A stretch of DNA of 64,000 nt from Erysipelotrichaceae bacterium (GTDB lineage Bacteria > Bacillota_I > Bacilli_A > Erysipelotrichales > Erysipelotrichaceae), in contig JAFRBQ010000017.1 of assembly GCA_017404785.1 (NCBI GenBank), positions 1-64,000 on the forward strand, in the 5' to 3' direction. A program made the translations under genes and the position numbers. A model generated the notes under the pieces. That model was not told the origin of the DNA, searched no databases, and saw nothing but the letters and a program-made list of their open reading frames with translations. Shown piece by piece: positions 35,778 through 45,431 of this stretch. The number at the start of each line of letters is the position of its first letter. Position 1 is the first letter of the stretch.

Positions 35778-36998
35778 TTATTTTTCGTTAATGATATCAA
35801 CACCAGGTAAACCATTACCCTCAAGGAATTCAAGTGAAGCACCACCGCCGGTTGAAACGTGGCTTACTCTGTCAGCATAACCTAACTGTTTGATAGCAGC
35901 AGCTGAGTCGCCACCACCGATGATCGTTGTACCTTCAGTCTCAGCAAGAGCCTTGGCAACTTCATTGGTACCTTTGGCCAGAGTAGGATTTTCAAAGACA
36001 CCCATTGGACCATTCCAGACGACTGTCTTGGCTTCCTTAACCTTCTTGGCAAACAGTTCAGCTGTCTTAGGACCGATATCCAGACCCTGCTTGTCAGCCG
36101 GGATCTTGTCGGAATCGACAACTTCAGTCTCGATCGGACCATCGATTGGATCAGGGAAATTATCTGCTACAACTGTATCTACAGGCAAGAGCAGTTCCTT
36201 ATTCAAAGTCTTGGCTTTTTCCAGCATCTGTCCACAGTATTCGACCTTTTCATCATCGACCAGTGATTCACCGACTTCCATGCCCTGAGCCTTCAGGAAT
36301 GTGTAAGCCATACCGCCACCGATGATCAGTGTGTCACACTTTTCAAGCAGGTTATCTATAACTTTAAGCTTATCAGCGACCTTGGCACCACCCAGGATAC
36401 CTACGAACGGTCTTACAGGATTTTCAACAGCATCGCCTAAGAACTTCAGTTCCTTTTCTACCAGAAAACCAGCAGCACTTGGTAAATGTGTAGGGATACC
36501 GACAGTTGAAGCATGAGCTCTGTGTACAGAACCGAAAGCATCTTCAACGAACAGATCGCCTAATGAAGCCCAGTACTTGCCGAGTTCTTCATCATTCTTT
36601 GATTCGCCTTTTTCATATCTGGTATTCTGCATCAGAACGACTTCGCCTTCCTTCATGTTGGCGATAGCTTCTTCAAGTGCAACACCTCTTGTGGCATCAA
36701 CGAAGATAACTTTGTTGTCAGGAAGATGAGCCTGCAGACATTTCGCAACGATAGCCATATCGTTCTTCTTCTTGGCTGCTTCGATCTCTTCTTCGCTCTT
36801 CTTGTAGTCGATCTTTCCCAAGTGAGAAAGCAGGATTACTTTTGCGTTGTTTTCAAGTAAATACTTGATCGTTGGTAATGCAGCAACGACTCTGTTGTCA
36901 TCAGTGATAACATCACCTTTATGTGGGACGTTGAAGTCAACTCTGACGATGACTTTCTTACCGGCCACATTCAAATCTGTAACTAGCTTTTTAGCCAT
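35778..36998 (-). CDS. pgk: phosphoglycerate kinase
   Basis: A 406-residue glycolytic kinase: RVDFNVPHKGDVITDDNR, the FVGILGGAKVADKL nucleotide site, WNGPMGVFE and GGGDSAAA in order. AGGAGG lies upstream of the ATG. It has its own promoter (-10 TATAAT at 37029-37034) after a terminator-like hairpin that follows the small gene at 37050. Confidence 0.97.
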   Translation of the reverse strand: MAKKLVTDLNVAGKKVIVRVDFNVPHKGDVITDDNRVVAALPTIKYLLENNAKVILLSHLGKIDYKKSEEEIEAAKKKNDMAIVAKCLQAHLPDNKVIFVDATRGVALEEAIANMKEGEVVLMQNTRYEKGESKNDEELGKYWASLGDLFVEDAFGSVHRAHASTVGIPTHLPSAAGFLVEKELKFLGDAVENPVRPFVGILGGAKVADKLKVIDNLLEKCDTLIIGGGMAYTFLKAQGMEVGESLVDDEKVEYCGQMLEKAKTLNKELLLPVDTVVADNFPDPIDGPIETEVVDSDKIPADKQGLDIGPKTAELFAKKVKEAKTVVWNGPMGVFENPTLAKGTNEVAKALAETEGTTIIGGGDSAAAIKQLGYADRVSHVSTGGGASLEFLEGNGLPGVDIINEK

Positions 36999-37028
36999 AA
37001 TAAAACTTTCCTCCTGAATTACAAGTTA

Positions 37029-37066
37029 ATTATATAACAAAAAGAAGGCTTATTCCTTGCCTTCTT
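37029..37066 (-). terminator. terminator-like hairpin followed by the pgk promoter
   Basis: Minus-strand AAGAAGGC...GCCTTCTT (37042-37066) plus TTTTTG ends or attenuates the 45-residue gene's transcript. The pgk -10 TATAAT (37029-37034) follows directly. Confidence 0.6.
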
Positions 37067-37187
37067 CATGATTATTGCCACTTCTTTTCTTTTTAACTGT
37101 TTCCTCGATACCGTACTGGTGGCATTTGTTTTCATATTCCTTCTCGGCGGCATTGAGTTCTGATAAAATTTCTTCTAAACTGCGCAT
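37050..37187 (-). CDS. small hypothetical protein, 45 residues
   Basis: A short minus-strand gene from ATG 37187 (TGAGG 9 nt upstream) to TAA 37050-37052. The product begins MRSLEEILSELNAAEKEYENK, is highly charged and helical, and ends in a Lys/Arg/Glu-rich tail (VKKKRSGNNHEEGKE). The stop lies in the arm of the following terminator hairpin. No family recognised; its position before pgk may be incidental. Confidence 0.6.
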   Translation of the reverse strand: MRSLEEILSELNAAEKEYENKCHQYGIEETVKKKRSGNNHEEGKE

Positions 37188-37227
37188 AATCTAAACCTCA
37201 CAGTTTCCAATTTTACCACAAATTTCC

Positions 37228-37233
37228 TACAAT
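37228..37233 (+). promoter_or_regulatory. leaderless promoter -10 box
   Basis: TACAAT ends 6 nt before ATG 37240; no SD. Confidence 0.55.
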
Positions 37234-37239
37234 AGAGTT

Positions 37240-37836
37240 ATGTATTTCAAACAGGAAGAAATCAATACGATCATCATTGAAAAATCGCGTTTTATATGCT
37301 ATATGAAGCGGGTAAAAAGTGAAGAAGAGTACCGTGAATACCTCGCTGCAATAAGAAAAAAGCACTATGATGCGACCCATGTATGTTCGGCGATGGTCTG
37401 CGACAATATCCAGCGTTCTTCCGATGACGGCGAACCTTCAGGAACGGCCGGAGCCCCGATCCTGAACGTCTTAAAAAAGAACGATCTCAACCAGATGTGT
37501 GCTCTGGTCGTACGCTATTTCGGAGGGATAAAACTGGGAGCCGGAGGACTGATCAGAGCTTACTCCAATGCGGTAAGCGAATGCATCAGAAAGGCTGTGA
37601 TCGTAGAAGAATACCACTATCCTCTCTATGAACTGAAACTGTCCTATGAAACTGCCAACAGGATCGAACATTATCTTAGAAAAAACACGATCATCGACGA
37701 TATCCGCTATGATGAAGACGTCTGTTTCATCTTTGCATTGGATGACGAAAGAAAAATCGATACGATCATGGAATACACGAAAGGTCTTAAACCTGAACTT
37801 ATCGGCGATAAAATAATCGAAAAGGTTGTAGAATAG
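37240..37836 (+). CDS. YigZ/IMPACT-family protein
   Basis: A 198-residue YigZ-like protein. Family motifs EKSRFICYMKRV, THVCSAMVCDN, SSDDGEPSGTAGAPIL and LVVRYFGGIKLGAGGLIRAY are intact in the N-terminal domain, followed by the short ferredoxin-like C-terminal domain. Eukaryotic IMPACT regulates translation stress kinases; the bacterial role is unsettled. It starts leaderless and is followed after 4 nt by a small membrane protein gene. Confidence 0.93.
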   Translation: MYFKQEEINTIIIEKSRFICYMKRVKSEEEYREYLAAIRKKHYDATHVCSAMVCDNIQRSSDDGEPSGTAGAPILNVLKKNDLNQMCALVVRYFGGIKLGAGGLIRAYSNAVSECIRKAVIVEEYHYPLYELKLSYETANRIEHYLRKNTIIDDIRYDEDVCFIFALDDERKIDTIMEYTKGLKPELIGDKIIEKVVE

Positions 37837-37840
37837 AAGT

Positions 37841-38185
37841 ATGGAAATAATCAGACAGTATTCAATCTATGTATACATTCCTCTGATCGCAGCGATCATC
37901 GCGATCATTGTACTCGTGCTGATAAAACTCTTCGGTATTCTGAAACATCTGAAGGAAATGAATCCACAGATCGAGTCCATCATGAAAAATACCGAAAAAG
38001 CCTCAGCCAAAGCTGAAAGGATCGCTCAAAGCAAGGACAGTTTCACCTTTGCATTGGCGATATGGGCTATCTTCTCTTTTGCCGGGGATATCCGCAAAAA
38101 CCGCAGGCGCAACTATTCGCTTGCCAATTCGATAGCCAAGGCGGCGATCAAGAATTCCAACGGTCTAAAAAAAATTAGAGTCTAA
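37841..38185 (+). CDS. small single-span membrane protein
   Basis: A 114-residue protein: a membrane segment at about 9-32, then a helical stretch (HLKEMNPQIESIMKNTEKASAKAERIAQSKD) resembling DUF948/YtxG-like proteins, a second weak hydrophobic patch (FTFALAIWAIFSFAG), and a very basic C-terminus (RKNRRRN). In operon with the YigZ gene. Function unknown. Confidence 0.7.
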   Translation: MEIIRQYSIYVYIPLIAAIIAIIVLVLIKLFGILKHLKEMNPQIESIMKNTEKASAKAERIAQSKDSFTFALAIWAIFSFAGDIRKNRRRNYSLANSIAKAAIKNSNGLKKIRV

Positions 38186-38213
38186 AAAAGGATGTTTTGC
38201 AAAACATCCTTTT
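38184..38213. terminator. bidirectional terminator between convergent genes
   Basis: AAAAGGATGTTTT / AAAACATCCTTTT, a 13-bp stem with a 2-nt loop, flanked by A-run and T-run; serves the membrane-protein gene and upp. Confidence 0.8.
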
Positions 38214-38220
38214 CATATAC

Positions 38221-38841
38221 CTATTTGGTTCCGTAGATCCTGTCTCCGGCATCGCCAAGACCAGGAACGATATAACCGATCTCGTTGAGATGATCATCCA
38301 GTGCAGCCAGATACAGGTCAACATCCGGATGAGCTTTTTCAAAGGCTTCAACACCTTCAGGAGCTCCGACCAGACATACCATCTTGATATTCTTGGCACC
38401 TCTTTTCTTGATCATATCGACAGCTGTAATGGCACTTCCGCCTGTTGCCAGCATCGGATCGAGCACCAGTACAACACCTTCAGCGAGTTCTTTAGGGAAC
38501 TTCGCAAAATATTCAACCGGTTCCAGAGTTCTCTCATCCCTGTAGATGCCGATGAAACCGACTTTGGCTGTAGGCATCAGATCCATGATACCGTTGACCA
38601 GACCCATGCCGGCTCTTAGGATCGGAACCAGAATTACTTCTGTATCCAGCATCTGCGTGTTGCATAAGCCCATCGGTGTCTTGACTTCTACATCTTTGAC
38701 CGGCAGATCTCTGCATACTTCATAAGCCATCAGGGATGCGATCTCATCGAGATTCTCTCTGAAATCCTTATGTCCGGTCTCTTCCATACGCATGATAGCC
38801 AGTTTATGTGTGATAAGTGGATGATTCAGAACTGTAACCAT
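38221..38841 (-). CDS. upp: uracil phosphoribosyltransferase
   Basis: About 206 residues from ATG 38841 ([14 protein letters not shown]), which has CGGAGG 8 nt upstream; the frame extends 12 codons further but without SD. PRPP-binding loop [19 protein letters not shown] and the uracil-site end [17 protein letters not shown] are intact. Salvages uracil to UMP. A single gene. Confidence 0.96.
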   Translation of the reverse strand: MVTVLNHPLITHKLAIMRMEETGHKDFRENLDEIASLMAYEVCRDLPVKDVEVKTPMGLCNTQMLDTEVILVPILRAGMGLVNGIMDLMPTAKVGFIGIYRDERTLEPVEYFAKFPKELAEGVVLVLDPMLATGGSAITAVDMIKKRGAKNIKMVCLVGAPEGVEAFEKAHPDVDLYLAALDDHLNEIGYIVPGLGDAGDRIYGTK

Positions 38842-38895
38842 AAATACCTCCGTTTTTCCTTTTCCTATTATACTCATCTACATGATTATTAAAAG

Positions 38896-38921
38896 AAAAA
38901 TAGAGAAATTTCTCTATTTTT
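38896..38921 (-). terminator. terminator at the 3' end of the lgt fusion gene
   Basis: AAAAATAGAGAAA and its exact complement form a 13-bp perfect hairpin; the stop codon of the gene lies in the stem. Confidence 0.75.
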
Positions 38922-40374
38922 CGTTGTAGGTGAAACTTATATCCCTGTTGAGGATCGCATAAAGCTCTTCCGTATCGAAGATCGTTTCGTTGGCTGCGGC
39001 TCTTAATTCTTCTTCTCTTTTTGGATCAGAGATGTAGGCGACTGTATAGGCACCATAGTTAAGACCACAGTTTACATCCATCAAAGAATCGCCAATCATG
39101 ACACAGTCGTGTTCCCAGCCATTCCTGTTTATGAGATAGAAGATCCCTTCAGGATCCGGTTTGAGTTTATTCACATCTCTCAAGCCACAGATGTCGTCAA
39201 CATAATCGCGAAGGTTGAAATCATTGAGGATGCTTTCGATGCCTTCTTTAGATCTTGTGGAGACGATGCCAATTTTGTAGCCCTGTTCATGAAGGAATTT
39301 CAGGACTTCCGCGGAATGAGCGGTCGGATGATTGGCTGTCTTTGCGACCTCCGTCTGTTTTTCATGGTAGTCCTTGTAGAGCGTATCATAATCGACACCC
39401 GGGAAGTACTTAGGGAAAAGATCTCTCAAAGCCGGCCCGATGATCTCGTTTCTGATCTCATCGGTGAACTTTGATTCATCGGAATATTTCTGAAAAAGGA
39501 AACGATAGGCTTCCGTGATACCTTCTCTGGTATCCATAAGCGTTCCATCGAAATCAAAGATCAGGGTCGGTTTGATCTTTCTGATAAATCTGTCCAGTAC
39601 GCCAAGATAGCCAAGCAGGCCGATGATCAGAAACAGGATCGAAGTTAGCTGTGCCATCTTGATGTTTCCCAGATAGAGCGAATCGGTCCTTCGGGCTTCA
39701 ATGAAGAAACGGATGACGCCATACCACATCAGATAAGCCCAGGCCTGATCGCCGCGCTTGTTCTGATGTTTTCTTAAAATGAAGTAGATCAGTGCGAAAC
39801 CGACAAGGCACAACAGAGATTCATAGAGAAACAGCGGTTCATAATAATGACCATCGATAAACATGCCTTCCTTTATGAAGGAGAGGATACCGCCAAAGTA
39901 TTCTTCACTCACTTCGCCGCCATGGCATTCCTTGTTTACAAAGTTGCCCCATCTGCCTACCGCCTGAGCGATAAGTACTTCCGGCAAAACATTATCTGCT
40001 ACTTTCAAAGCGGAATAGTGATGCTTTCTTAAGGACAGACTGGCAAACAGCACCCCGGCAAACAAACCACCCTGGATCGCCAATCCGCCATCCCAGATCC
40101 TGATGATGTTGATCGGATTGGAGAAGTAATACTTGAAGTTGAAGAAAATACAGAACCAGAGTCTGGCTCCAAGGATACCCACCCATAAGGTGTAGACGAA
40201 CAGAGAATCGAAGTAATCCATATCGAAATAGCGGGTCTCCTTCAGATTCTTTCTCATCACCAGATAGGCGATCAGGGCTCCGGTAAGGATAAGCAGCGCA
40301 TACCATCTGACATCAAAGGTCAGAGAACCGATCTTGAAGGCGACGACTGTCTGCGGATCAGGAAAGAATTTCAT
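38914..40374 (-). CDS. lgt: Lgt-PpaX fusion: prolipoprotein diacylglyceryl transferase plus HAD phosphatase
   Basis: A 486-residue two-domain protein. Residues 1-~265 are Lgt with seven membrane segments: WDGGLAIQGGLFAG, the Lgt signature GRWGNFVNKECHGG and RFFIEARRTDSL. Residues ~270-480 are a HAD hydrolase: LIFDFDGTLMDTREG (nucleophile Asp), GIVSTRSKEG and KLKPDPEG...MIGDSLMDVNCG, matching the PpaX/Gph type. In many Firmicutes hprK, lgt and ppaX are separate adjacent genes; here lgt and the phosphatase are one protein, just after hprK with overlapping stop and start. The fusion tethers a likely pyrophosphatase to the membrane. Confidence 0.9.
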   Translation of the reverse strand: MKFFPDPQTVVAFKIGSLTFDVRWYALLILTGALIAYLVMRKNLKETRYFDMDYFDSLFVYTLWVGILGARLWFCIFFNFKYYFSNPINIIRIWDGGLAIQGGLFAGVLFASLSLRKHHYSALKVADNVLPEVLIAQAVGRWGNFVNKECHGGEVSEEYFGGILSFIKEGMFIDGHYYEPLFLYESLLCLVGFALIYFILRKHQNKRGDQAWAYLMWYGVIRFFIEARRTDSLYLGNIKMAQLTSILFLIIGLLGYLGVLDRFIRKIKPTLIFDFDGTLMDTREGITEAYRFLFQKYSDESKFTDEIRNEIIGPALRDLFPKYFPGVDYDTLYKDYHEKQTEVAKTANHPTAHSAEVLKFLHEQGYKIGIVSTRSKEGIESILNDFNLRDYVDDICGLRDVNKLKPDPEGIFYLINRNGWEHDCVMIGDSLMDVNCGLNYGAYTVAYISDPKREEELRAAANETIFDTEELYAILNRDISFTYNEK

Positions 40375-41324
40375 TATTGTTTGGCTCCTTTCTGCAGCAG
40401 CTCTTCACGATAACGCCTCTTGAAATCTTCATTGGAATTGAAGCCAAGGGCATTGAGCAGGTAGGTCGAAACAGCTGCTTCGATGATGACTGAAAGTGAT
40501 TTACCTTCAGTGATAGGGATCGTCAGCATCGGGATCTCAAGACCCAGGATCTCCATCGAATCATTCAGGGGATTGAGTCGATCCGTATCGATGCTTTCAT
40601 CATATTTGACCAGCTTGATGACAAAATCAAGCGGACATTTGTTCAGATAGGCATTGGCACCGAACATCCTGGTGACATCCACGATGCCGATACCTCTGAT
40701 CTCCAGCATCCTCTTCAAGAGGCTTGGTGCCGTACAGGTGATCGAGTTGTGGACTCTGGTAACATCGATCCTGTCGTCTGCCACCAGCATGTGTCCCCTG
40801 TTGATCAGATCCAGTGCCAGTTCGGATTTACCGATTCCGGATTTACCGGTGATCATGATGCCACGGCCATAGATGTTCATCATGACGCCGTAGACATTGT
40901 CGGTCGGTCCCAGCTTTTCCGAAAGGAAGGAGACCAGATCGACGATCAGCTGATAGGTCTTGCCGTCATATTTGAATAAAGGGAAATCCTTCTCATAACA
41001 AAGCGAATTGAGAGTTTCGAGCTCATCAAAGTTCTCCGACATGATGATACATGGCGTATAGGAGTCGGTGATGATCTCGAAACGCTGACGCTGTATCTGC
41101 GGATCGAGTTTGGACATGTATTCATATTCCTTGGTACCAAGGACGACCACTCTTTTCAGATCGTTTGATTCAAGATAACCGGAAAGTTCAAGACCCGGTC
41201 TGTTGATATCCGGAGCGATGACCCAGCGGTTCAGTGAATTGTCCGAACCGACGATCTGCTGCAGATTGAATTCTTCCTTGATCTGTCTTACATAGACTCG
41301 TTTATTCAGTTCCTCATTTGCCAT
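40374..41324 (-). CDS. hprK: HPr kinase/phosphorylase
   Basis: A 316-residue bifunctional enzyme that phosphorylates HPr at Ser46 and reverses it. N-terminal domain (1-~130), then P-loop MITGKSGIGKSELALDL, capsule motif VADDRIDVT and the HprK signature MLEIRGIGIVDVTRMFG. Operon with uvrA upstream (11-nt overlap) and the lgt fusion downstream. It controls CcpA through HPr-Ser-P; ccpA is at 55094. Confidence 0.96.
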   Translation of the reverse strand: MANEELNKRVYVRQIKEEFNLQQIVGSDNSLNRWVIAPDINRPGLELSGYLESNDLKRVVVLGTKEYEYMSKLDPQIQRQRFEIITDSYTPCIIMSENFDELETLNSLCYEKDFPLFKYDGKTYQLIVDLVSFLSEKLGPTDNVYGVMMNIYGRGIMITGKSGIGKSELALDLINRGHMLVADDRIDVTRVHNSITCTAPSLLKRMLEIRGIGIVDVTRMFGANAYLNKCPLDFVIKLVKYDESIDTDRLNPLNDSMEILGLEIPMLTIPITEGKSLSVIIEAAVSTYLLNALGFNSNEDFKRRYREELLQKGAKQ

Positions 41325-44157
41325 AATTTACACCTAATACTTTCTTCAGATACTGACCTGTATATGAATTTTCGACTTCTGCGACCTCTTCTGGCGTTCC
41401 AGTGGCGATAATCTCTCCGCCATTGTCACCGCCATCCGGTCCCAGATCGATTATATAGTCTGCACATTTGATCACATCGAGATTGTGCTCAATGACTACA
41501 ACGGTGTCGCCATTATCCACGATCCTTTCGATGATCCTGATCAGTTTTGCGACATCATCCATGTGAAGTCCGGTCGTCGGTTCATCCAGTACGAACATCG
41601 TCTTGCCGGTAGGCTTCTTCTGCAGTTCGGAAGCCAGCTTGACTCTCTGAGCTTCACCGCCCGATAGAGTCGTGGCCGACTGGCCAAGTTCGATATAGCC
41701 AAGACCCACATCGTACATGATCTGCAGCTTATCCTTGATGCGCTTGTGATTCTTGAAGAAATCCAGAGCTTCCTTGACCGGCATCTTGAGCACATCATAG
41801 ATGTTCTTGCCACGGTATTTGACCTGCAGTGTCTCGGCATTATAGCGCTTGCCATGACACTCCTCACATTCGACATAGACATCCGGGATAAACAGCATCG
41901 AGATCCTCTTGACGCCATCGCCGAAGCAGGCTTCACAGCGTCCACCCTGCACGTTGAAGGAGTAGCGGGACTTGCTGTAGCCCCTTTCCTTGGAATCAGG
42001 AGTCATCGCATACAGATCTCTGATATCATCGAATACTCCGGTATAGGTCGCCGGATTGGAACGCGGTGTCCTGCCGATCGGATCCTGCGTGATATAGACG
42101 ATCTTGTCGATGTTGTTGAGGCCCTTGATCTCCTTGACCTTGCCCGGTTTGATCCTGACCCTGTCAAGTGATTTCATGATCGCTTTGGTCATCGTTTCAA
42201 TGACCAGTGAGGATTTGCCTGAACCGGAAACTCCGGTAACGCAGACAAATCTGCCTAAAGGTATATCCACATCGATGTTCTTGAGGTTGTTCTCCTGGGC
42301 ACCGATGATCTTCAGTGACTTGCCGTTTCCTTTTCTTCTTTTCTCCGGAATATCGATCTTCTTTCTGAAAGACAGATACTGACCGGTGATCGATTTTTCA
42401 TCCTTGAGTATCTCTTCAGGTGTTCCCGCAAAGACGACTTCGCCGCCATCCTTGCCGGCACCGGGACCGATATCGACAATGAAATCCGATTCCAACATCG
42501 TCTCGCCGTCATGTTCGACGACGATGACCGTATTGTCAAGATCTCTCATCTTCTTGAGCGTCTCTATTAACTTGGCATTGTCCTTCTGATGCAGACCGAT
42601 CGAAGGCTCATCCAGCACGTAAAGCACCCCGGTCAAAGCTGAACCGATCTGCGTCGCCAGTCTGATACGCTGGGCTTCCCCTCCTGACAGAGATCCCGCA
42701 ACTCTGTTTAGAGTCAGATAATCAAGACCGACATCCTTGAGGAATCTGAGGCGAGCACTCAATTCATTGAGCAGTGTCCTGGAGATCTCAGCTCTCATCG
42801 GATCGAATTTAAGATCCTTGATGAAATCATTGGCTTCAATGATCGACATGCGCGTGAATTCATCGATATTTCTTGCACCGACTTTAACGGAAAGAACCTT
42901 TTCATTAAGTCTTGCGCCATGGCACTTCTTGCATTCGGATTCCACCATGAAAGAACCGTAGTACTCCTTGCCAAACTTGGATTGGGTCTCTTCGAATCTT
43001 CTTTCGATAAGCGTCTTGACGCCTTCAATGTAACCAGTCTTGTTGTAGGTGGTGCCACCGGAAGATGTGACGGTATATTTTATCTCTTCATCCGAACCGT
43101 AGAGGATGATATCCATTTCTCTCTTGGACATCTTCTTGAGCGGTTTGGTCTCGGAGATCTTGTAGTATTTGAGAAGCTTGGAGAAGTTCTGCCACTCCAG
43201 ATTGTTCGTTCCATAGATGTTCTTGTAGTATCGGATACCGCCTTCCGCAATCGAAAGATTTCTGTCCGGCATCAGATAATCGATATCCACAGACATCGTC
43301 ACACCCAGGCCCTTACATTCATCGCAGGCACCTAAAGGCGAGTTGAACGAGAAAAGACGCGGTTCCAGAGTTGGCACGGTAAAGCCGCACTTCGGACAGG
43401 CCTGATGTGAGGAGAACAGATCCTTCCTGTCTCCATGTTTGATCATGCATGTACCATCCGCAAGATTGAGTGCTATCTCCAGGGAATCGTTGAGCCTGGT
43501 CTCGATACCCTGCTTCTTGACGATCCTGTCGACTACGACTTCAATATTGTGACGTTTATTCTTATCAAGTTCCGGAACTTCTTCGATGTCATACAGTTCA
43601 TCATCGACATAGACTCTGAGGAAGCCATCCTTCTTGAGTTTTTCAAAATAATCCTTGAAGGTGCCCTTCTTGTTGGTGACGACATTGGCCAGGATCTCCA
43701 TCCTTTCACCGTCTTCAAAACTCATGATGTTTCTGACCATCGTCGGGATCGTCATGGCTTCGATCGGTTCGTTGTGATTAGGACAGTACGCTATACCGCA
43801 TCTGGCATAAAGAAGTCTCAGATAGTCATAGATCTCCGTGATCGTCGCTACCGTGGAACGCGGATTGTTGGAAGTGGTCTTCTGATCGATGGCGATCGCC
43901 GGAGAAAGACCTTCGATCAGATCGACATCCGGTTTCTCCACTCCGCCCAGAAACTGTCTGGCATAGCTTGAAAGCGACTCAACATATCTTCTCTGTCCTT
44001 CGGCATAGATCGTATCAAACGCCAAAGAAGTCTTTCCTGAACCGGAAAGACCAGTCATGACGATCATTTTGTTTCGCGGAAGATCCAGGTCGATATTCTT
44101 GAGATTGTTGACTCTGGCGCCTCTGATGATTATCTTGTCATTCATTTCTGTTTTCAC
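41314..44157 (-). CDS. uvrA: excinuclease ABC subunit A
   Basis: A 947-residue full-length UvrA for nucleotide excision repair. Two ABC modules: Walker [15 protein letters not shown] and [11 protein letters not shown], signatures [10 protein letters not shown] and [11 protein letters not shown]. Zinc motifs CPKCGF...CDEC and CEACFGDG...CEECHG are intact. It overlaps the upstream CmpB-like gene by 20 nt and hprK downstream by 11 nt. No uvrB in the window. Confidence 0.97.
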   Translation of the reverse strand: MKTEMNDKIIIRGARVNNLKNIDLDLPRNKMIVMTGLSGSGKTSLAFDTIYAEGQRRYVESLSSYARQFLGGVEKPDVDLIEGLSPAIAIDQKTTSNNPRSTVATITEIYDYLRLLYARCGIAYCPNHNEPIEAMTIPTMVRNIMSFEDGERMEILANVVTNKKGTFKDYFEKLKKDGFLRVYVDDELYDIEEVPELDKNKRHNIEVVVDRIVKKQGIETRLNDSLEIALNLADGTCMIKHGDRKDLFSSHQACPKCGFTVPTLEPRLFSFNSPLGACDECKGLGVTMSVDIDYLMPDRNLSIAEGGIRYYKNIYGTNNLEWQNFSKLLKYYKISETKPLKKMSKREMDIILYGSDEEIKYTVTSSGGTTYNKTGYIEGVKTLIERRFEETQSKFGKEYYGSFMVESECKKCHGARLNEKVLSVKVGARNIDEFTRMSIIEANDFIKDLKFDPMRAEISRTLLNELSARLRFLKDVGLDYLTLNRVAGSLSGGEAQRIRLATQIGSALTGVLYVLDEPSIGLHQKDNAKLIETLKKMRDLDNTVIVVEHDGETMLESDFIVDIGPGAGKDGGEVVFAGTPEEILKDEKSITGQYLSFRKKIDIPEKRRKGNGKSLKIIGAQENNLKNIDVDIPLGRFVCVTGVSGSGKSSLVIETMTKAIMKSLDRVRIKPGKVKEIKGLNNIDKIVYITQDPIGRTPRSNPATYTGVFDDIRDLYAMTPDSKERGYSKSRYSFNVQGGRCEACFGDGVKRISMLFIPDVYVECEECHGKRYNAETLQVKYRGKNIYDVLKMPVKEALDFFKNHKRIKDKLQIMYDVGLGYIELGQSATTLSGGEAQRVKLASELQKKPTGKTMFVLDEPTTGLHMDDVAKLIRIIERIVDNGDTVVVIEHNLDVIKCADYIIDLGPDGGDNGGEIIATGTPEEVAEVENSYTGQYLKKVLGVNYGK

Positions 44158-44932
44158 CCTTGATCCTGCTGAGGATCCTGTTCAAGGCATCCTTATTCTC
44201 GCCTCTGAAACCTCTGATCCTGTATAAGAAACGCTTATAGAAAGCGACTTCATTCTTATCAGCTTTATCTATTCTATCATTTATTATCTTTCTTCTCACT
44301 ACATCGATCTTATCCATGGCTCCAAAGAACTTGTCTTCGAGTTTCAGAGAATCGCTTATATGGTTATTGACGAAGTCATCCATGGTCTGATTGATCATAT
44401 CATCAATTCTCTTTACTCTATTGATAAAGGAAGAAAGAACGCTGATGGTAAGAGTCAGATCGGCGGAGAAAAGTGCCACCATGACCAGAGCCATTATCTG
44501 CAGCGTTACCGGCGATATCTTTCTTAACAAAGGAATTATAAACGGATTGACCACATACACTATAAGCAGTCCGGCCACACCAAAACCCAATGATGTAAGA
44601 AGACTTATGCGGCCATTGATGTTCAGCGGTGCCATAGAATAATCCCACCAGTAGGCATGGAACATCTTCTCCAGAGCCCAGTGGACGATGTATTCCAGGA
44701 TCGCTGAAGCCACGACCGCGATAATAAAGACGCTCAGCGGTGTATAGTTTCTATAACCGTAGGTAAAAAGCAGCGTTCCCGCCAGAGCTCCGAAACCATA
44801 GATCGGAATGATTGGTCCGAAAAGAAAACCGCGGTTGTCCCATTTGCCGGTCCAGAGCACCATTGCCAGACATTCATAGATGTAGCCCACAAATGAAAGC
44901 AGGAAAAAATAAACGATATAAAGGTTGATCAT
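44138..44932 (-). CDS. putative ABC transporter permease (CmpB-like membrane protein)
   Basis: About 264 residues from ATG 44932 ([14 protein letters not shown]), which overlaps the HD gene stop as ATGA; the frame runs on to 45028 without support. Four to six membrane segments occur up to ~175, with [31 protein letters not shown], the hallmark of the ABC_trans_CmpB family, then a charged cytosolic tail (~180-264). No ATPase neighbour exists, so real transport function is uncertain. Confidence 0.8.
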   Translation of the reverse strand: MINLYIVYFFLLSFVGYIYECLAMVLWTGKWDNRGFLFGPIIPIYGFGALAGTLLFTYGYRNYTPLSVFIIAVVASAILEYIVHWALEKMFHAYWWDYSMAPLNINGRISLLTSLGFGVAGLLIVYVVNPFIIPLLRKISPVTLQIMALVMVALFSADLTLTISVLSSFINRVKRIDDMINQTMDDFVNNHISDSLKLEDKFFGAMDKIDVVRRKIINDRIDKADKNEVAFYKRFLYRIRGFRGENKDALNRILSRIKGENRNE

Positions 44933-45393
44933 CTGTTGAATGTCTCCTTTAAAGCACAATACTTGTCTGCCATGCAGACGATCATGGCTTCCTTGCTGGA
45001 AGGAAATGATCTTAAAGTCAGAGGCCACATATGCGATTCAATGACCTTCTGGATATCCTTATTGATGGAAAAATATTTTACTGCATTGTCCCTGGCCTGT
45101 TTAGGATGAGTAAAACCATGCATCTTGAAAACATTGAGGTTCAAAGGATGACCATGCCAGTCATAGAGATAGAAATCATGAAGAAAGCTTCCTACCAGCA
45201 GAGTTCTGAGGTCGGCCTTGAGATTGAACTTCTTATTGATCGCATAAGCCATGAGCGCCACATCGTAGCAGTGTCTTAAAACGCTCTTGTTTCCGTGAGC
45301 GACAAATGCGGCCATTTTCCTTACTTCCGGATGTTCCAGGTACCTTTCCAGATAGGAAGCGATCTCTTCGCGTTCTTCAATCGTCAACTTCAT
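44929..45393 (-). CDS. HD-domain phosphohydrolase-like protein
   Basis: A 154-residue HD-domain protein: His in VLRHCYDVALMAYAI, the HD pair in LLVGSFLHDFYLYDW, and a later VIESHMWPLT. Related proteins act on nucleotides or as RNA/DNA hydrolases. ATG 45393 (MKLTIEEREE) is preferred over 45408, because the TATAAT promoter box (45400-45405) lies inside that longer N-terminus and ends 6 nt before ATG 45393. First gene of a unit running into the CmpB-like gene, uvrA, hprK and the lgt fusion. Confidence 0.8.
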   Translation of the reverse strand: MKLTIEEREEIASYLERYLEHPEVRKMAAFVAHGNKSVLRHCYDVALMAYAINKKFNLKADLRTLLVGSFLHDFYLYDWHGHPLNLNVFKMHGFTHPKQARDNAVKYFSINKDIQKVIESHMWPLTLRSFPSSKEAMIVCMADKYCALKETFNR

Positions 45394-45396
45394 TCT

Positions 45397-45428
45397 TTCA
45401 TTATACATGAAGGAATTGTTATAATGAT
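45397..45428. promoter_or_regulatory. overlapping divergent leaderless promoters
   Basis: Minus -10 TATAAT at 45400-45405 (ATG 45393) and plus -10 TATAAT at 45420-45425 (ATG 45432). Each ends exactly 6 nt from its start codon, and each promoter's -35 position falls on or next to the other's -10, so only one polymerase can sit here at a time. Confidence 0.65.
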
Positions 45429-45431
45429 TCT

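Noticed and set aside
45394..45408. Longer start (MYNERMKL...) for the HD-domain gene
   Set aside because: Those codons contain the TATAAT promoter box; ATG 45393 is 6 nt after it, matching the other leaderless genes.
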